The notes beneath the pieces are model-generated. The model was not told where the DNA came from and did no database searches. It worked only from the letters and a program-made list of their open reading frames with translations. The position numbers were made by a program, and so were the translations under genes. Positions 32,523 through 40,978 of a stretch of DNA of 64,000 bases are shown here, piece by piece. Numbering within the stretch: position 1 is the stretch's first letter; each line of letters starts with the position of its first letter. The stretch comes from a virus. Location: the IMG/VR virus record IMGVR_UViG_3300031578_000013, positions 1-64,000 of that record. The stretch is one strand, 5' to 3'.

Positions 32523-32761
32523 CTCCATCATGGCAAGTAGATCCAACAACCATCTTCTTCGAGGAACTCCAGCGCAGGATGAAGTCCGGCGAAGTAGTGC
32601 AATGCAATGAATGCAAGTCCTACATGGTGTGGGAGAAAATACCCAGTGATGATATCATCACACAAGGAAATGGTGTGCTATCCTTCTGGGGTGCACCCTG
32701 CGAGGAAATCATAGTAGTGGGGTTTGTATGCCCTGCTTGTACAGCATCGAATGAATTGTAA
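32519..32761 (+). CDS. Zinc-ribbon-like protein
   Basis: 80 residues with CNEC near 28-31 and CPAC near 72-75; one more Cys between. Probable zinc ribbon. Confidence 0.6.
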   Translation: MTPSWQVDPTTIFFEELQRRMKSGEVVQCNECKSYMVWEKIPSDDIITQGNGVLSFWGAPCEEIIVVGFVCPACTASNEL

Positions 32762-32773
32762 AGAGGCATTGAA

Positions 32774-32974
32774 ATGACAGCATCAGAATTACTTGAATCA
32801 CAAATGAGAGAAATGCGAGAGGATATGGCATCACTCAACCGAGCACTCGGAGCATTGCATATCCACTTGCATAGAATTGATGAACTGACAAAGGATTACG
32901 TTGGCAGAGAAGCCATAACGGAAGAACTTCAGAAAGCACAGAATATCATCAGTAGAAGAGAAGGGGTGCGATGA
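32774..32974 (+). CDS. Small coiled-coil protein
   Basis: 66 residues, helical with heptad pattern (LLESQMREMREDMASL). AGAGGCATTGAA upstream gives weak RBS support. Confidence 0.6.
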   Translation: MTASELLESQMREMREDMASLNRALGALHIHLHRIDELTKDYVGREAITEELQKAQNIISRREGVR

Positions 32975-33459
32975 TGGAACCACAAGCAGAAGCACAAAGC
33001 CTAAAATCCGAACCACTCCCGGTATCAGAGAAAGAGAAAACCATTCCCACCCAAATCCACACGCTTGACATTCACATCTCACTCCTAAAGGAAAACCTCG
33101 CCCATCTGCAAGCCCAGATTGCTGACTCGGAGACAGACAGGAAAATCCTCATCTCCAAAGCAAAGGAGTATCACATAACCACAGACTCAAACTACAAAAT
33201 CATCGAAATCCCTCTCTATCCAAAGAAGCATGTCGATGTCGAGCTATTGAGAACAAAGTATGAAGATAAATACACGCTTATCATTGCGAACAAAAGAGCA
33301 CAACTCCGGGACAAGATAGAGAGTGAGACGCAGAAGTTGCTTGATGTGATTACACAGGCTGATTTGAAGGCAGTTGTTAAGGATAAGGCGGCGTTGGCGA
33401 TGTTGATACCAGAGCCGAAGGAGCCGAATGGATTTGAAGTGAATGTGGTGCGGCGATGA
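32971..33459 (+). CDS. Coiled-coil protein
   Basis: 162 residues from ATGATG at 32971. Coiled coil at about 27-65 and a second helical part at about 95-145. Resembles phage Gp157/nuclease-inhibitor-type helical proteins in outline only. Confidence 0.6.
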   Translation: MMEPQAEAQSLKSEPLPVSEKEKTIPTQIHTLDIHISLLKENLAHLQAQIADSETDRKILISKAKEYHITTDSNYKIIEIPLYPKKHVDVELLRTKYEDKYTLIIANKRAQLRDKIESETQKLLDVITQADLKAVVKDKAALAMLIPEPKEPNGFEVNVVRR

Positions 33460-33764
33460 ATAATTCACTGTTTGTATTCGAGCAAGGACACGTCAGTATA
33501 ACATTCGTGAATGGTTATAGAATATCAATGACAAATTATTCGTGTGCACATTGTGATTATAATTCATTACGATCAGATATTCATCGTTCGGTTTCATTTA
33601 ATGTGGAGGTGATGATATTTGATCCATCTATGAATGATATCACAAAGGTATTTTTCAAGGATGCATCACCAGACGCGGGGCATATAGATTCTGCTGGTAT
33701 TGCTATAATTATTAATAAATTACGATACTACAAAGACTCGTTTACAAAAGAGGATTTAGAATGA
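33456..33764 (+). CDS. Soluble protein, unknown
   Basis: 102 residues, alpha/beta, with CAHC. ATGA overlaps both sides. Confidence 0.6.
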   Translation: MNNSLFVFEQGHVSITFVNGYRISMTNYSCAHCDYNSLRSDIHRSVSFNVEVMIFDPSMNDITKVFFKDASPDAGHIDSAGIAIIINKLRYYKDSFTKEDLE

Positions 33765-33991
33765 CTGGCATATTCCCACAATGTTTTGCGTGTTACTGGT
33801 GCAGGGATAGCGATGATAACAACCCATCTCCTAAAAAAACATACGCTCTGGATAAGGGAGAACTCACTTGTAAGTGTTCTGGTTGGATTGATCCAATGCC
33901 TATACGGTATATGGATTATTTATTTATGAAATCGGTTGGGTGTCATACATTTGCGTTGAGAACGGATGGTATTGATTTAAAGGCGGTGTGA
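33761..33991 (+). CDS. Small Cys-rich protein
   Basis: 76 residues with CFACYWC and CKCSGW; likely zinc-binding. Unrecognised. Confidence 0.6.
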   Translation: MTGIFPQCFACYWCRDSDDNNPSPKKTYALDKGELTCKCSGWIDPMPIRYMDYLFMKSVGCHTFALRTDGIDLKAV

Positions 33992-33995
33992 GTAA

Positions 33996-34202
33996 ATGCT
34001 ATCTATCACCATACAGCACCCCGATACACCATTCCTTCAATATTGCCCCTCGTGCAAGCGCAAGCACTACATGCTTCACCAGTCTTGTCCAACATGCAGT
34101 GTCTACGAAACCCCACAGCCGGTGTCGGATAAAGTCTATGATGCTTGTGGTGCGGATTATTCATGCGATGGATGCGAGGCATATAAGGAGCATCTGGCAT
34201 GA
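33996..34202 (+). CDS. Small zinc-finger protein
   Basis: 68 residues with CPSC, CPTC, C and CDGC. Chosen over a longer overlapping frame starting at 33988 because of the ordered Cys pairs. A 14-codon ORF (34199-34243) follows. Confidence 0.6.
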   Translation: MLSITIQHPDTPFLQYCPSCKRKHYMLHQSCPTCSVYETPQPVSDKVYDACGADYSCDGCEAYKEHLA

Positions 34203-34244
34203 CTTTGGAGAATGGTAAGACGGTTTATACAAGAGAGGTTTGAA

Positions 34245-34724
34245 ATGAAAGAAAACTGTTTCAAAGAAACACTAAAGCGAGACTTCAAAAACATTGGAAC
34301 TTGCGCACTTTTAATATGTGCAATTGGTATAGCAGGAGTTGTTGGATGGTTGGGTACAGTTGCCGTAAATGCATGTATCATTCCAATAGTCATTCCAATA
34401 GTATTACCACACATTACAGGATACAATTGTTATATCGTTGCTTCGTGTGCTGCGATTTTAATCGGGGTGTTTATCTCGTTGACCACGAATGATTCAGATG
34501 ATTGTAAATCATTATCTGATGCCGATGCAACGATTTATTTGCTTGGTACGGAATTATTACTTGCTGGTGTATACACTTACACGGTGATATGGGCAAATCT
34601 TGCGGGGGTTGTTGTCTATCTTCCACCACTTATGGTAGCACCAACAATTGAATGGATTGCATTCTCACTCGCAGCACTCGTAATTATTACGGTTGTTACA
34701 GCATATGCACGATGCAGGGACTAA
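34245..34724 (+). CDS. Multi-TM membrane protein
   Basis: 159 residues from MKENCF, with AGAGAGG upstream. Four hydrophobic helices at about 19-42, 48-75, 100-122 and 132-155. Unrecognised. Confidence 0.65.
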   Translation: MKENCFKETLKRDFKNIGTCALLICAIGIAGVVGWLGTVAVNACIIPIVIPIVLPHITGYNCYIVASCAAILIGVFISLTTNDSDDCKSLSDADATIYLLGTELLLAGVYTYTVIWANLAGVVVYLPPLMVAPTIEWIAFSLAALVIITVVTAYARCRD

Positions 34725-34726
34725 CA

Positions 34727-34888
34727 ATGCCCCCAATGAACGGTAAGAAAAGCAAGGGTGGGGTCTCCCAGAAAACCTCCACTCACAGGTTGGTTCTCGT
34801 AAGACAAGGAAAGGCGAGTTGGCTTCCGATAAGATTGATGAGCGTTGAGGATGCTTGCAGGAAGGCGGGGTTGGAATGGGTAAACTAA
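34727..34888 (+). CDS. Small basic protein
   Basis: 53 residues, basic start (MPPMNGKKSKGG) and helical end. Overlaps the next start. Confidence 0.55.
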   Translation: MPPMNGKKSKGGVSQKTSTHRLVLVRQGKASWLPIRLMSVEDACRKAGLEWVN

Positions 34889-35160
34889 AGTTTGAGAGAT
34901 GCACTCGCTTTGACACGCTATGCCGCTTTTGTTCCAAAGAAATGGTTGTGATACCATATTCACCTTTAATCACAGATCCTAGAAGCAAACGGCTAATAGC
35001 GGGCGCTGTTGAGTATCGTGGCGAGTCTTTGGGCGAATGGTGTAATAATTTATCGCAATGGTGTAACACTGTTAACAAGTGTCCCGCCAGGGAAGGGCTT
35101 GCCGCTTACGGGTGTGGGATCAAGGCTGATGGGTGTGGGGTGTATGCGGTGATTAAATAA
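34876..35160 (+). CDS. Small Cys-rich protein, last of block
   Basis: 94 residues from MGKLKFERC; CTRFDTLCRFC plus later Cys (KCPAREG, YGCG, DGCG). Last gene of the 12.7-35.2 kb plus-strand block. Confidence 0.55.
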   Translation: MGKLKFERCTRFDTLCRFCSKEMVVIPYSPLITDPRSKRLIAGAVEYRGESLGEWCNNLSQWCNTVNKCPAREGLAAYGCGIKADGCGVYAVIK

Positions 35161-35348
35161 TGGGTAATAATAACATATTACAGAAAATTTTGGAGCAGTT
35201 AAGTATTTTTAATTTATATAATAGAATGTTAAAGTAATGGTATGATTTATACCTACTTCGCAGAATAATTTTTAAATTCGTTTATTTGTCTTGAATACGA
35301 ATTAATATCCACAGTGGTGTTGGAATCGACTTTTTTTACTAGTCCCAC

Positions 35349-35437
35349 TAATCTCTTTAATCTCCTAAAGAACTCTTAACTCTTTTAACGCGAATAAGAT
35401 GTAGTATATAAAGACTTAAAAGAGATTAAAGAGATTA
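35349..35437. repeat. 16-bp inverted repeat with iteron-like units
   Basis: Lies in a 350-base AT-rich non-coding stretch (35161-35510). TAATCTCTTTAATCTC (35349-35364) is the exact reverse complement of 35422-35437. An inner pair CTCTTTTAA/TTAAAAGAG (35380-35388/35416-35424) nests inside. From 35421 an imperfect tandem of AGAGATTA-like units runs to about 35470. Next to the replicase gene; candidate replication origin. Confidence 0.55.
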
Positions 35438-35485
35438 TAGAGATATTAGAGATATAAGTGATATAAGAGACTACTAATTATTATA

Positions 35486-35502
35486 ACGCCGATATCAGGC
35501 GT
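35486..35502 (-). terminator. Hairpin downstream of the PrimPol gene
   Basis: ACGCC/GGCGT stem with loop GATATCA; on the minus strand it follows the PrimPol stop and is followed by an AT-rich tract. Confidence 0.5.
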
Positions 35503-35510
35503 ATAAAAAA

Positions 35511-37778
35511 TTAGATTACTATATGATACATTCTTTTGTTGCCATCCTGAATCATCTTTATCTCTTCGCTTTCAATCAATGTTCGGATAGCCCTGGCGAA
35601 TTCGGTAGAATCCATCTTTGTTCTTTTCAACAATGCAGTGTGTTTAGCAATGCCACCAAATGCTTTGAGCGACTCTAATACATGCAGTTGCTTATTGGTG
35701 ACATCAACCTTATTTGAATAGTCGACCACTATCATCATTCGTGGTAGAAGATATTTCTCAACAATTAGTATCGCCTCACGCACCCAACGTTCGGGTATCT
35801 CTACTCGAATCGGATAATCTGATCTGCCCAAAACCTCTTTCTGAAAATCTGGATCAAACATGGCAAGCACCATAGCAATCTTATAAACGTGGATAACACT
35901 TCTCCCGGTTGCCGCCTGATATGTTTCATCATCGCTTCGTTTGCTGATGTCCATACTCCACTGTTCAATTATATCATTAACCGTGAAACATATAGAGTCT
36001 GGTTGCATTCGTTTTAGAACAGTTCCTATGTTGACCAGTTCGTTTTTAATATCCGCAATATCTTTTAAATCACCCGTGCTTGCCGTCACGTTTTTTTTCT
36101 TTTCACCACCATGTTCTAAAAACCATAACCACCTGTAAAAGAAACCACTTCCAACAATCTTATTGGTGGATGCTTCTTTTAATTGGTTGATAGTCATATT
36201 AAATAATAAACTCAAAAACGGCGTGGGGCATATCCATTTGTTATCTTCTGAATCGGGTTTGTTGCTTTTATTGGATCGTGCGCTTTCAAGCGACGAGCCA
36301 TCATACGCAGTACATAAATTACCTATGATTGGTGCATTCCAACCCCGCTCTGAACTCTCGTCAAAGAATTCTTTGGCCTCGTCATAGTACCACAGCATAT
36401 TGTGCGACTTGCTTAAATCCTGTACCAATCTTGGGTTGCTACAGGATTTTCTTTTTAATACTGTGCTATCGGTTGGATTTACAAGCGTTGGTATATTTAC
36501 TGTTGGTATTCCCAACTCCTGTATTGCCGTATCCGACGAGAATGATTTCCCCGATATTGTGCTTGTCCCAACCAACATCATATTAAAATTGGTATAGGTA
36601 TATTTAGTTGAAATCAAAACCCCGACGCGCCTACCCAACGCCATAGCTGCGATTGCCAGAAGGTTTCCAAAGTGATATGACTTGTGGGAATACATCAGTC
36701 GCCCTCCCACTTCCATCCACTTCTTAAATAGTGGGTGTGTTATCTCTGGGAGAGGCGGGAGATTGTCGCATAGTTTAATCGCGTCGCGTATTACTTTTAT
36801 CTCGACTTGGGTGAGTTGTTGGGTGGAAGTAGTTGAAACCGTTTGTTTTGTTTTTTTGAGAAACGCAGTTGCGATTTCGCTACCGTGCTTGATATCTCCA
36901 GTAGACGTGGGTTTGTAAAAACCAGTACATGTGTCAATTGCTTTCCGAATTGTAATCTGTGATAGATATGTTTTGTGACTATTCCACTTATCTCGTAATA
37001 ATCCCGATTGTCGCATTATGCGTTCAATCTGGTTTGCGTCTCTGGTGTAGAATGCCAGAATACTTGCGAGTGCCATATCTGAACTACTACGATCCGATCC
37101 GCCATCTCCATTCATAAGGCGCAGGAATTTATCGGATGATGTCGAGTGTGAAATTATACTAATGATATCTTCATCGGATAAGTCGTTGGTATCGGTTGGG
37201 GGGGTGAGATGTTTCGGTGGTGTTGGATTAAGAAACGGATCACACAATAGCCGGATCAATTCAGCCGGATATTCCTTTATGGTTGATGGAGTGCCAACAA
37301 ATTGATTTCCCGTAACCGTGAAATATCTACCTTCCGAATATATTTCCAGATCGCCTTTCTTTCTACCAGTGGTATAGGGTTTTGTTTTACAACGGAGTAT
37401 AAGATGTAATCCAGTTCCAGATGGAGATATTTCAGTATATGTTTTTAGTTGTGTGAGAATAAGGGCAAACTTGTCAGAAACGTTGCCATCGAGTAAACAG
37501 TGGTCTAAATCTATACCAACAATACCGTTACCATCGAATACAAATCCTATTCCCTTATCAGGTGCGGGTGGAATAGACCGAACCTCTTCATATGATCTCC
37601 ACGTTGTTTTATCTGTGGATATTGCGAGTGTTCTCTTATCGGAGTATGGGAGTTTTGTTAGTTTGTTATCTTTGGTTAATGTTAATTTCCACCCCACCCA
37701 GTTTGGTAGTTGCTTAAGTTCCTCTGGAACGGTGGAATAGTCATCTGGTGGTATCTGCGGTGAATGCACAGAGATCAC
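35511..37778 (-). CDS. PrimPol-helicase replication protein
   Basis: 755 residues from GTG 37778. N-terminal archaeo-eukaryotic primase domain: GIDLDHC (Asp90, Asp92), SPSGTGLH (118-125) and EGRYFTVTG (149-157). A helical domain (about 221-285, SSSDMALASILAFYTRD...RDKWNSH...TIRKAI) is typical of NrS-1-like PrimPols. Then an SF3/DUF3987-like ATPase: Walker A GTSTISGKS (404-412) and Walker B near LWYYDEAKEF. A C-terminal winged-helix-like end. Probably primes, copies and unwinds the element's own DNA. Its start overlaps the stop of the HTH gene (GTGA). Confidence 0.85.
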   Translation of the reverse strand: MISVHSPQIPPDDYSTVPEELKQLPNWVGWKLTLTKDNKLTKLPYSDKRTLAISTDKTTWRSYEEVRSIPPAPDKGIGFVFDGNGIVGIDLDHCLLDGNVSDKFALILTQLKTYTEISPSGTGLHLILRCKTKPYTTGRKKGDLEIYSEGRYFTVTGNQFVGTPSTIKEYPAELIRLLCDPFLNPTPPKHLTPPTDTNDLSDEDIISIISHSTSSDKFLRLMNGDGGSDRSSSDMALASILAFYTRDANQIERIMRQSGLLRDKWNSHKTYLSQITIRKAIDTCTGFYKPTSTGDIKHGSEIATAFLKKTKQTVSTTSTQQLTQVEIKVIRDAIKLCDNLPPLPEITHPLFKKWMEVGGRLMYSHKSYHFGNLLAIAAMALGRRVGVLISTKYTYTNFNMMLVGTSTISGKSFSSDTAIQELGIPTVNIPTLVNPTDSTVLKRKSCSNPRLVQDLSKSHNMLWYYDEAKEFFDESSERGWNAPIIGNLCTAYDGSSLESARSNKSNKPDSEDNKWICPTPFLSLLFNMTINQLKEASTNKIVGSGFFYRWLWFLEHGGEKKKNVTASTGDLKDIADIKNELVNIGTVLKRMQPDSICFTVNDIIEQWSMDISKRSDDETYQAATGRSVIHVYKIAMVLAMFDPDFQKEVLGRSDYPIRVEIPERWVREAILIVEKYLLPRMMIVVDYSNKVDVTNKQLHVLESLKAFGGIAKHTALLKRTKMDSTEFARAIRTLIESEEIKMIQDGNKRMYHIVI

Positions 37779-37948
37779 AACGGGGTTTCTAGGTAATCCG
37801 ATAATTTAACAACCGTCCCATAACTTACATTTCCAGGCATCCCTTTGGCGATGCGCCACACGGTAAGATATGATACTTCAGAGCGGCGGGATACTTCCGT
37901 GAGTTTTCTATCTTGTAAAATTTTTGTAATTTCTTCTAAAGTGAGCAT
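37775..37948 (-). CDS. Small HTH regulator (Cro-like)
   Basis: 57 residues: LTEVSRRSEVSYLTVWRIAK is a helix-turn-helix of the XRE/Cro-like type often seen as a minimal phage regulator. It overlaps the PrimPol start, so both are probably translated from one message. TATA-like box (37971-37978) and a 7-bp-arm palindrome lie directly upstream, suggesting autoregulation. Confidence 0.8.
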   Translation of the reverse strand: MLTLEEITKILQDRKLTEVSRRSEVSYLTVWRIAKGMPGNVSYGTVVKLSDYLETPL

Positions 37949-37970
37949 GAAAGTAAGTTGTGCTTCCTTC

Positions 37971-37978
37971 TATATATC
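37971..37978 (-). promoter_or_regulatory. TATA box of the HTH-PrimPol operon
   Basis: TATATATC on the plus strand (GATATATA on the minus), about 25 bp from the HTH start at 37948. Confidence 0.5.
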
Positions 37979-37992
37979 ATTTACCAAATGAT
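37976..37992. promoter_or_regulatory. Palindromic operator candidate
   Basis: ATCATTT-ACC-AAATGAT, perfect arms, touching the TATA box of the minus-strand operon and 20 bp from that of the plus-strand operon. Likely site for the adjacent HTH protein (inference). Confidence 0.5.
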
Positions 37993-38011
37993 AATTTTTG
38001 TTTATCAGAAG

Positions 38012-38020
38012 ATATAAATA
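38012..38020 (+). promoter_or_regulatory. TATA box of the recombination operon
   Basis: ATATAAATA; would give a leader of about 60 bases carrying two AACCAATCGAAC direct repeats (38071-38094) before ATG 38103. Confidence 0.5.
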
Positions 38021-38102
38021 CTAACCTATCTAACATAGTATCGCAGAGCGTTAACACGCCGAGCAACCAACCAATCGAACAACCAATCGAACGGAGAACA
38101 CC

Positions 38103-38879
38103 ATGATCGATCTCAAATCAATTTCAAAAAACACGGTTAAATCACCACGCATTGTAGTGTATGGGCCACCCGGAGTAGGTAAGACTACCTTTGCAGCGAT
38201 GTCTGAACAACCAATTTTTATTCTAACAGAAGAAGGTCTTGGCGATTTGGAGGATATACACGCGATCCCAGTGGACGAATCTGGAAAGCCCCACGTCGCA
38301 ACAACATTCGCAGATGTTATAGATTGTTTTGCAGCACTTGGAAGTCAGGATCACGATTTCAAAACAGTCGTGATTGATAGTCTTGATGCGCTTGAACAAC
38401 TCATATGGGCATCTACTTGCAGGCGCATGGGTTATTCTTCAATCGAAGCCCCAGGATGGGCCAAAGGATATAGAGAAGCAAACACAGAGTGGGATGAATT
38501 TTTCGCATGTGTGTCGGCATTACGCGACATAAAGAATATGACTGTAATTATGATTGCGCATAGCGCATACACTCATATTAACGATCCAGAGCGCCCGTCC
38601 TATGATACCAACACGTTGAATGTCCACAAGTATGCTATTCCCATAATTGTTGGTACAGCAGATATTGTTGGGTTTGCAGCACAGAAAGTTTACACGCAAG
38701 CGGATGCCATCCCCGGTAAAAAGGATGACAAGCGTGTCCGTGCGGTTGCTGGAGTTAAACGCGAACTTCGCCTATCTATCTCCCCCGCATTCACCGCAAA
38801 GAACCGCTATCATATGCCAGACAGTGTACCGCTATCGTGGGAAGAATTTGCAAAGTATTTACCGAATGGAGGAACCTAA
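38103..38879 (+). CDS. Sak4-like RecA-fold ATPase
   Basis: 258 residues. Walker A GPPGVGKTT (about 21-29), Walker B TVVIDSLDAL (about 87-96), and a loop VIMIAHS (about 148-154) typical of phage nucleotide-binding proteins of the Sak4 group, which help single-strand annealing recombination. Directly followed by a DUF669 protein, its usual partner. Confidence 0.8.
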   Translation: MIDLKSISKNTVKSPRIVVYGPPGVGKTTFAAMSEQPIFILTEEGLGDLEDIHAIPVDESGKPHVATTFADVIDCFAALGSQDHDFKTVVIDSLDALEQLIWASTCRRMGYSSIEAPGWAKGYREANTEWDEFFACVSALRDIKNMTVIMIAHSAYTHINDPERPSYDTNTLNVHKYAIPIIVGTADIVGFAAQKVYTQADAIPGKKDDKRVRAVAGVKRELRLSISPAFTAKNRYHMPDSVPLSWEEFAKYLPNGGT

Positions 38880-38882
38880 ATT

Positions 38883-39395
38883 ATGGCAGCAATTAATTTT
38901 GATTCAAACTTGGTTGAACCGGCTGGTTCATTCGAGCCACTACCGATTGGAGAATACACCGTTGTTATTTCAGCATCGGAAATCAAACCAACAAACAAGG
39001 ACAAGGACAAGCCCGAATCCGAACAGAGGAATAAGTACCTTTTGCTAACGTATGATGTTGCAGACGGTAAGTTTCAAGGCAGGCTGATATTTGATCGGCT
39101 TAATATCAAAAACGAAACCCCAAAAGCACAGGAGATCGCAGAGCGATCATTATCGGCAATATGCAGAGCAACCGGAATTTTGCATCCAGATGTAACCGAA
39201 GAGTTACACGGTATCCCATTCATCGTGAAACTTGGTATTAGGCCAGGAGACGATAAATATGGCCCTACCAACGATATAAAGGAATACAAACGCATTGACG
39301 GGGTTAAACTTTCCGAAGTGTGCGATAGTGCGCCGACAGAAAAGAAAGCAGCAGCACCCGCAAAGAAGAAGATGCCGTGGGAGAAGAAGGCATAA
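38883..39395 (+). CDS. DUF669 protein, probable ssDNA-binding
   Basis: 170 residues. LPIGEYTVVISASEIKPT early, YLLLTYDVADGKFQGR and GIPFIVKLGIRP in order fit DUF669, commonly encoded beside Sak4-type ATPases. The C-terminus is Lys/Ala-rich and ends MPWEKKA, reminiscent of SSB-like tails. Function inferred from context. Confidence 0.75.
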   Translation: MAAINFDSNLVEPAGSFEPLPIGEYTVVISASEIKPTNKDKDKPESEQRNKYLLLTYDVADGKFQGRLIFDRLNIKNETPKAQEIAERSLSAICRATGILHPDVTEELHGIPFIVKLGIRPGDDKYGPTNDIKEYKRIDGVKLSEVCDSAPTEKKAAAPAKKKMPWEKKA

Positions 39396-39453
39396 ATTAT
39401 TTTTTATGACAATATGGCATCGTGTAGCCAGTTGTTATGTACGAGGTTTAACA

Positions 39454-40434
39454 ATGTCTAAACTACCAACCGAGCAAACACTAACAGTAGACTTGATCTA
39501 CAAAATGTATGAAGAAAAGAACGGTGACTGGAGACGCAACCATATGGGAGCATCACAGATTGGGCATTCATGTGAACGTAAGTTGTGGTATGATTTTCTG
39601 TGGTGTTCCGAACCAAAGTTCGATGGGAGAATGCTGCGGTTGTTCCAGACTGGATTTAGGGAAGAGTCCCGCATCATAGATGAATTGCGAGCGAACGGTA
39701 TAACCGTCTATTCGGTTGATCCGTATTCGGGCAAGCAGATCCACTACGAGGACTTTGGTGGTCATCTTGGTGGTTCACTTGATGGCGTAGCAATTGGGTT
39801 TCCCGAAGCACCAAAAACATATCACGTTCTCGAAATTAAAACGGCAAATACCAAATCAACCAACGCATTAACGAAGAATGGCGTTGCTGCTGCAAAACCA
39901 GTCCATTACGCACAGATGCAGATATACATGCGGTGGGCGGGTCTTGAACGGGCAATGTATCTTTCCGTATGCAAAGAAACGGATTTCATTTATGAAGAGC
40001 GGGTTTACTATGATGAAGCGGTTGCCCTTCGGTTGAAGAATAAAGCAGAGCGTATTATTTTCTCTGCTTCCCCACCACACCAAATTGGAACTCCAGACAA
40101 TTTCGAATGCAAATGGTGTAACCATAAAGATGTTTGCCACCAATGGAAACTCCCGATAATCAGTTGCAGAGTTTGTGCATTCGTGAATGCAGAAGAAAAT
40201 GGAAAGTGGATGTGCACTAGAGAGGGCAGGGTGTTGTCTCCGCTCGATCAGCGAATGGCGTGCGAGAAACACTGCTTCGTCCCTGGGGTTGTTCCACTCG
40301 AACAAACTGATGCATCTGAAGAGAAAGGAACCATAACCTACGGGGATATCACTAACGGATTTGGAGAGGTGCTGTCGAAGGATTTACAGGGGGTTGTTGA
40401 TTGTCAAACTGGGCACGCAGACAAAGTTGGGTGA
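39454..40434 (+). CDS. RecB/Cas4-like PD-(D/E)XK nuclease
   Basis: 326 residues from ATG 39454 (GAGG upstream at 39443-39446). GASQIGHSCERKLWYDFL near the start, GGSLDGV (about 107-113) and LEIKTAN (about 125-131) form the nuclease core. CKWCNHKDVCHQW after about 220, with the early Cys, suggests an Fe-S or zinc site as in Cas4/AddB. A further CRVC...C motif follows. Likely processes DNA ends in recombination. Confidence 0.8.
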   Translation: MSKLPTEQTLTVDLIYKMYEEKNGDWRRNHMGASQIGHSCERKLWYDFLWCSEPKFDGRMLRLFQTGFREESRIIDELRANGITVYSVDPYSGKQIHYEDFGGHLGGSLDGVAIGFPEAPKTYHVLEIKTANTKSTNALTKNGVAAAKPVHYAQMQIYMRWAGLERAMYLSVCKETDFIYEERVYYDEAVALRLKNKAERIIFSASPPHQIGTPDNFECKWCNHKDVCHQWKLPIISCRVCAFVNAEENGKWMCTREGRVLSPLDQRMACEKHCFVPGVVPLEQTDASEEKGTITYGDITNGFGEVLSKDLQGVVDCQTGHADKVG

Positions 40435-40472
40435 CGAAAGATACTCATACTAATATCGTAAAAGATATTACT

Positions 40473-40598
40473 ATGATAACAGACAAAGAGTGTAAACGTT
40501 GTGGTCACAAGTGGATCCCCAGAACACATGATGATCCCATAGTATGCCCGGTTTGTAAATCTCCTTATTGGAATAGGGATAGGAAGGATCGGCGGTGA
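40473..40598 (+). CDS. Small zinc-ribbon protein
   Basis: 41 residues: CKRCGHKWIPR and CPVCKSPYWNR, a compact rubredoxin-like zinc ribbon common in archaeal genomes. Starts before the Nudix gene and overlaps it by 4 bases. Confidence 0.7.
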   Translation: MITDKECKRCGHKWIPRTHDDPIVCPVCKSPYWNRDRKDRR

Positions 40599-40978
40599 AC
40601 CATATCGGAGTGTATGGGAGAAAAAGGGGAACCGCAATAGTTGACACACCCAAAGGAATTGTTGTAGTTAAAGGTAAAGATCCCAATTCAAAGTTTATTC
40701 TTCCGGGTGGTGGGCCGAAAGGAAGAGAATCCAGATTGGAGGCATCTGTTCGTGAGTTGCGCGAAGAGACAGGATTGATTGCAAGGGGTGTTTTATTTAT
40801 GTTTGATTACCAAAAATCAAAGGTATTCCTTATAGACGCGATTGGACTTCCGCACCACCACCATGAGATTGCTGCTATCGGATATTATACTCCATATAGT
40901 AACGTTGCGATTACATACGATACTCTAATGGTGATAGAACAATACTTAAGAATGAGGAATAGGATGAGAAGAAAATGA
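40595..40978 (+). CDS. Nudix hydrolase
   Basis: 127 residues from GTG 40595. The Nudix box is perfect: G-x5-E-x7-REL-x-EE-x-GL within GGPKGRESRLEASVRELREE. Such enzymes hydrolyse nucleoside diphosphates linked to another moiety; substrate unknown. Confidence 0.85.
   Translation: MNHIGVYGRKRGTAIVDTPKGIVVVKGKDPNSKFILPGGGPKGRESRLEASVRELREETGLIARGVLFMFDYQKSKVFLIDAIGLPHHHHEIAAIGYYTPYSNVAITYDTLMVIEQYLRMRNRMRRK

Noticed and set aside
33988-34218. 76-codon frame overlapping the small zinc-finger gene
   Set aside because: Ser/Thr/His-rich without order; the frame at 33996 has regular Cys pairs and similar coupling.
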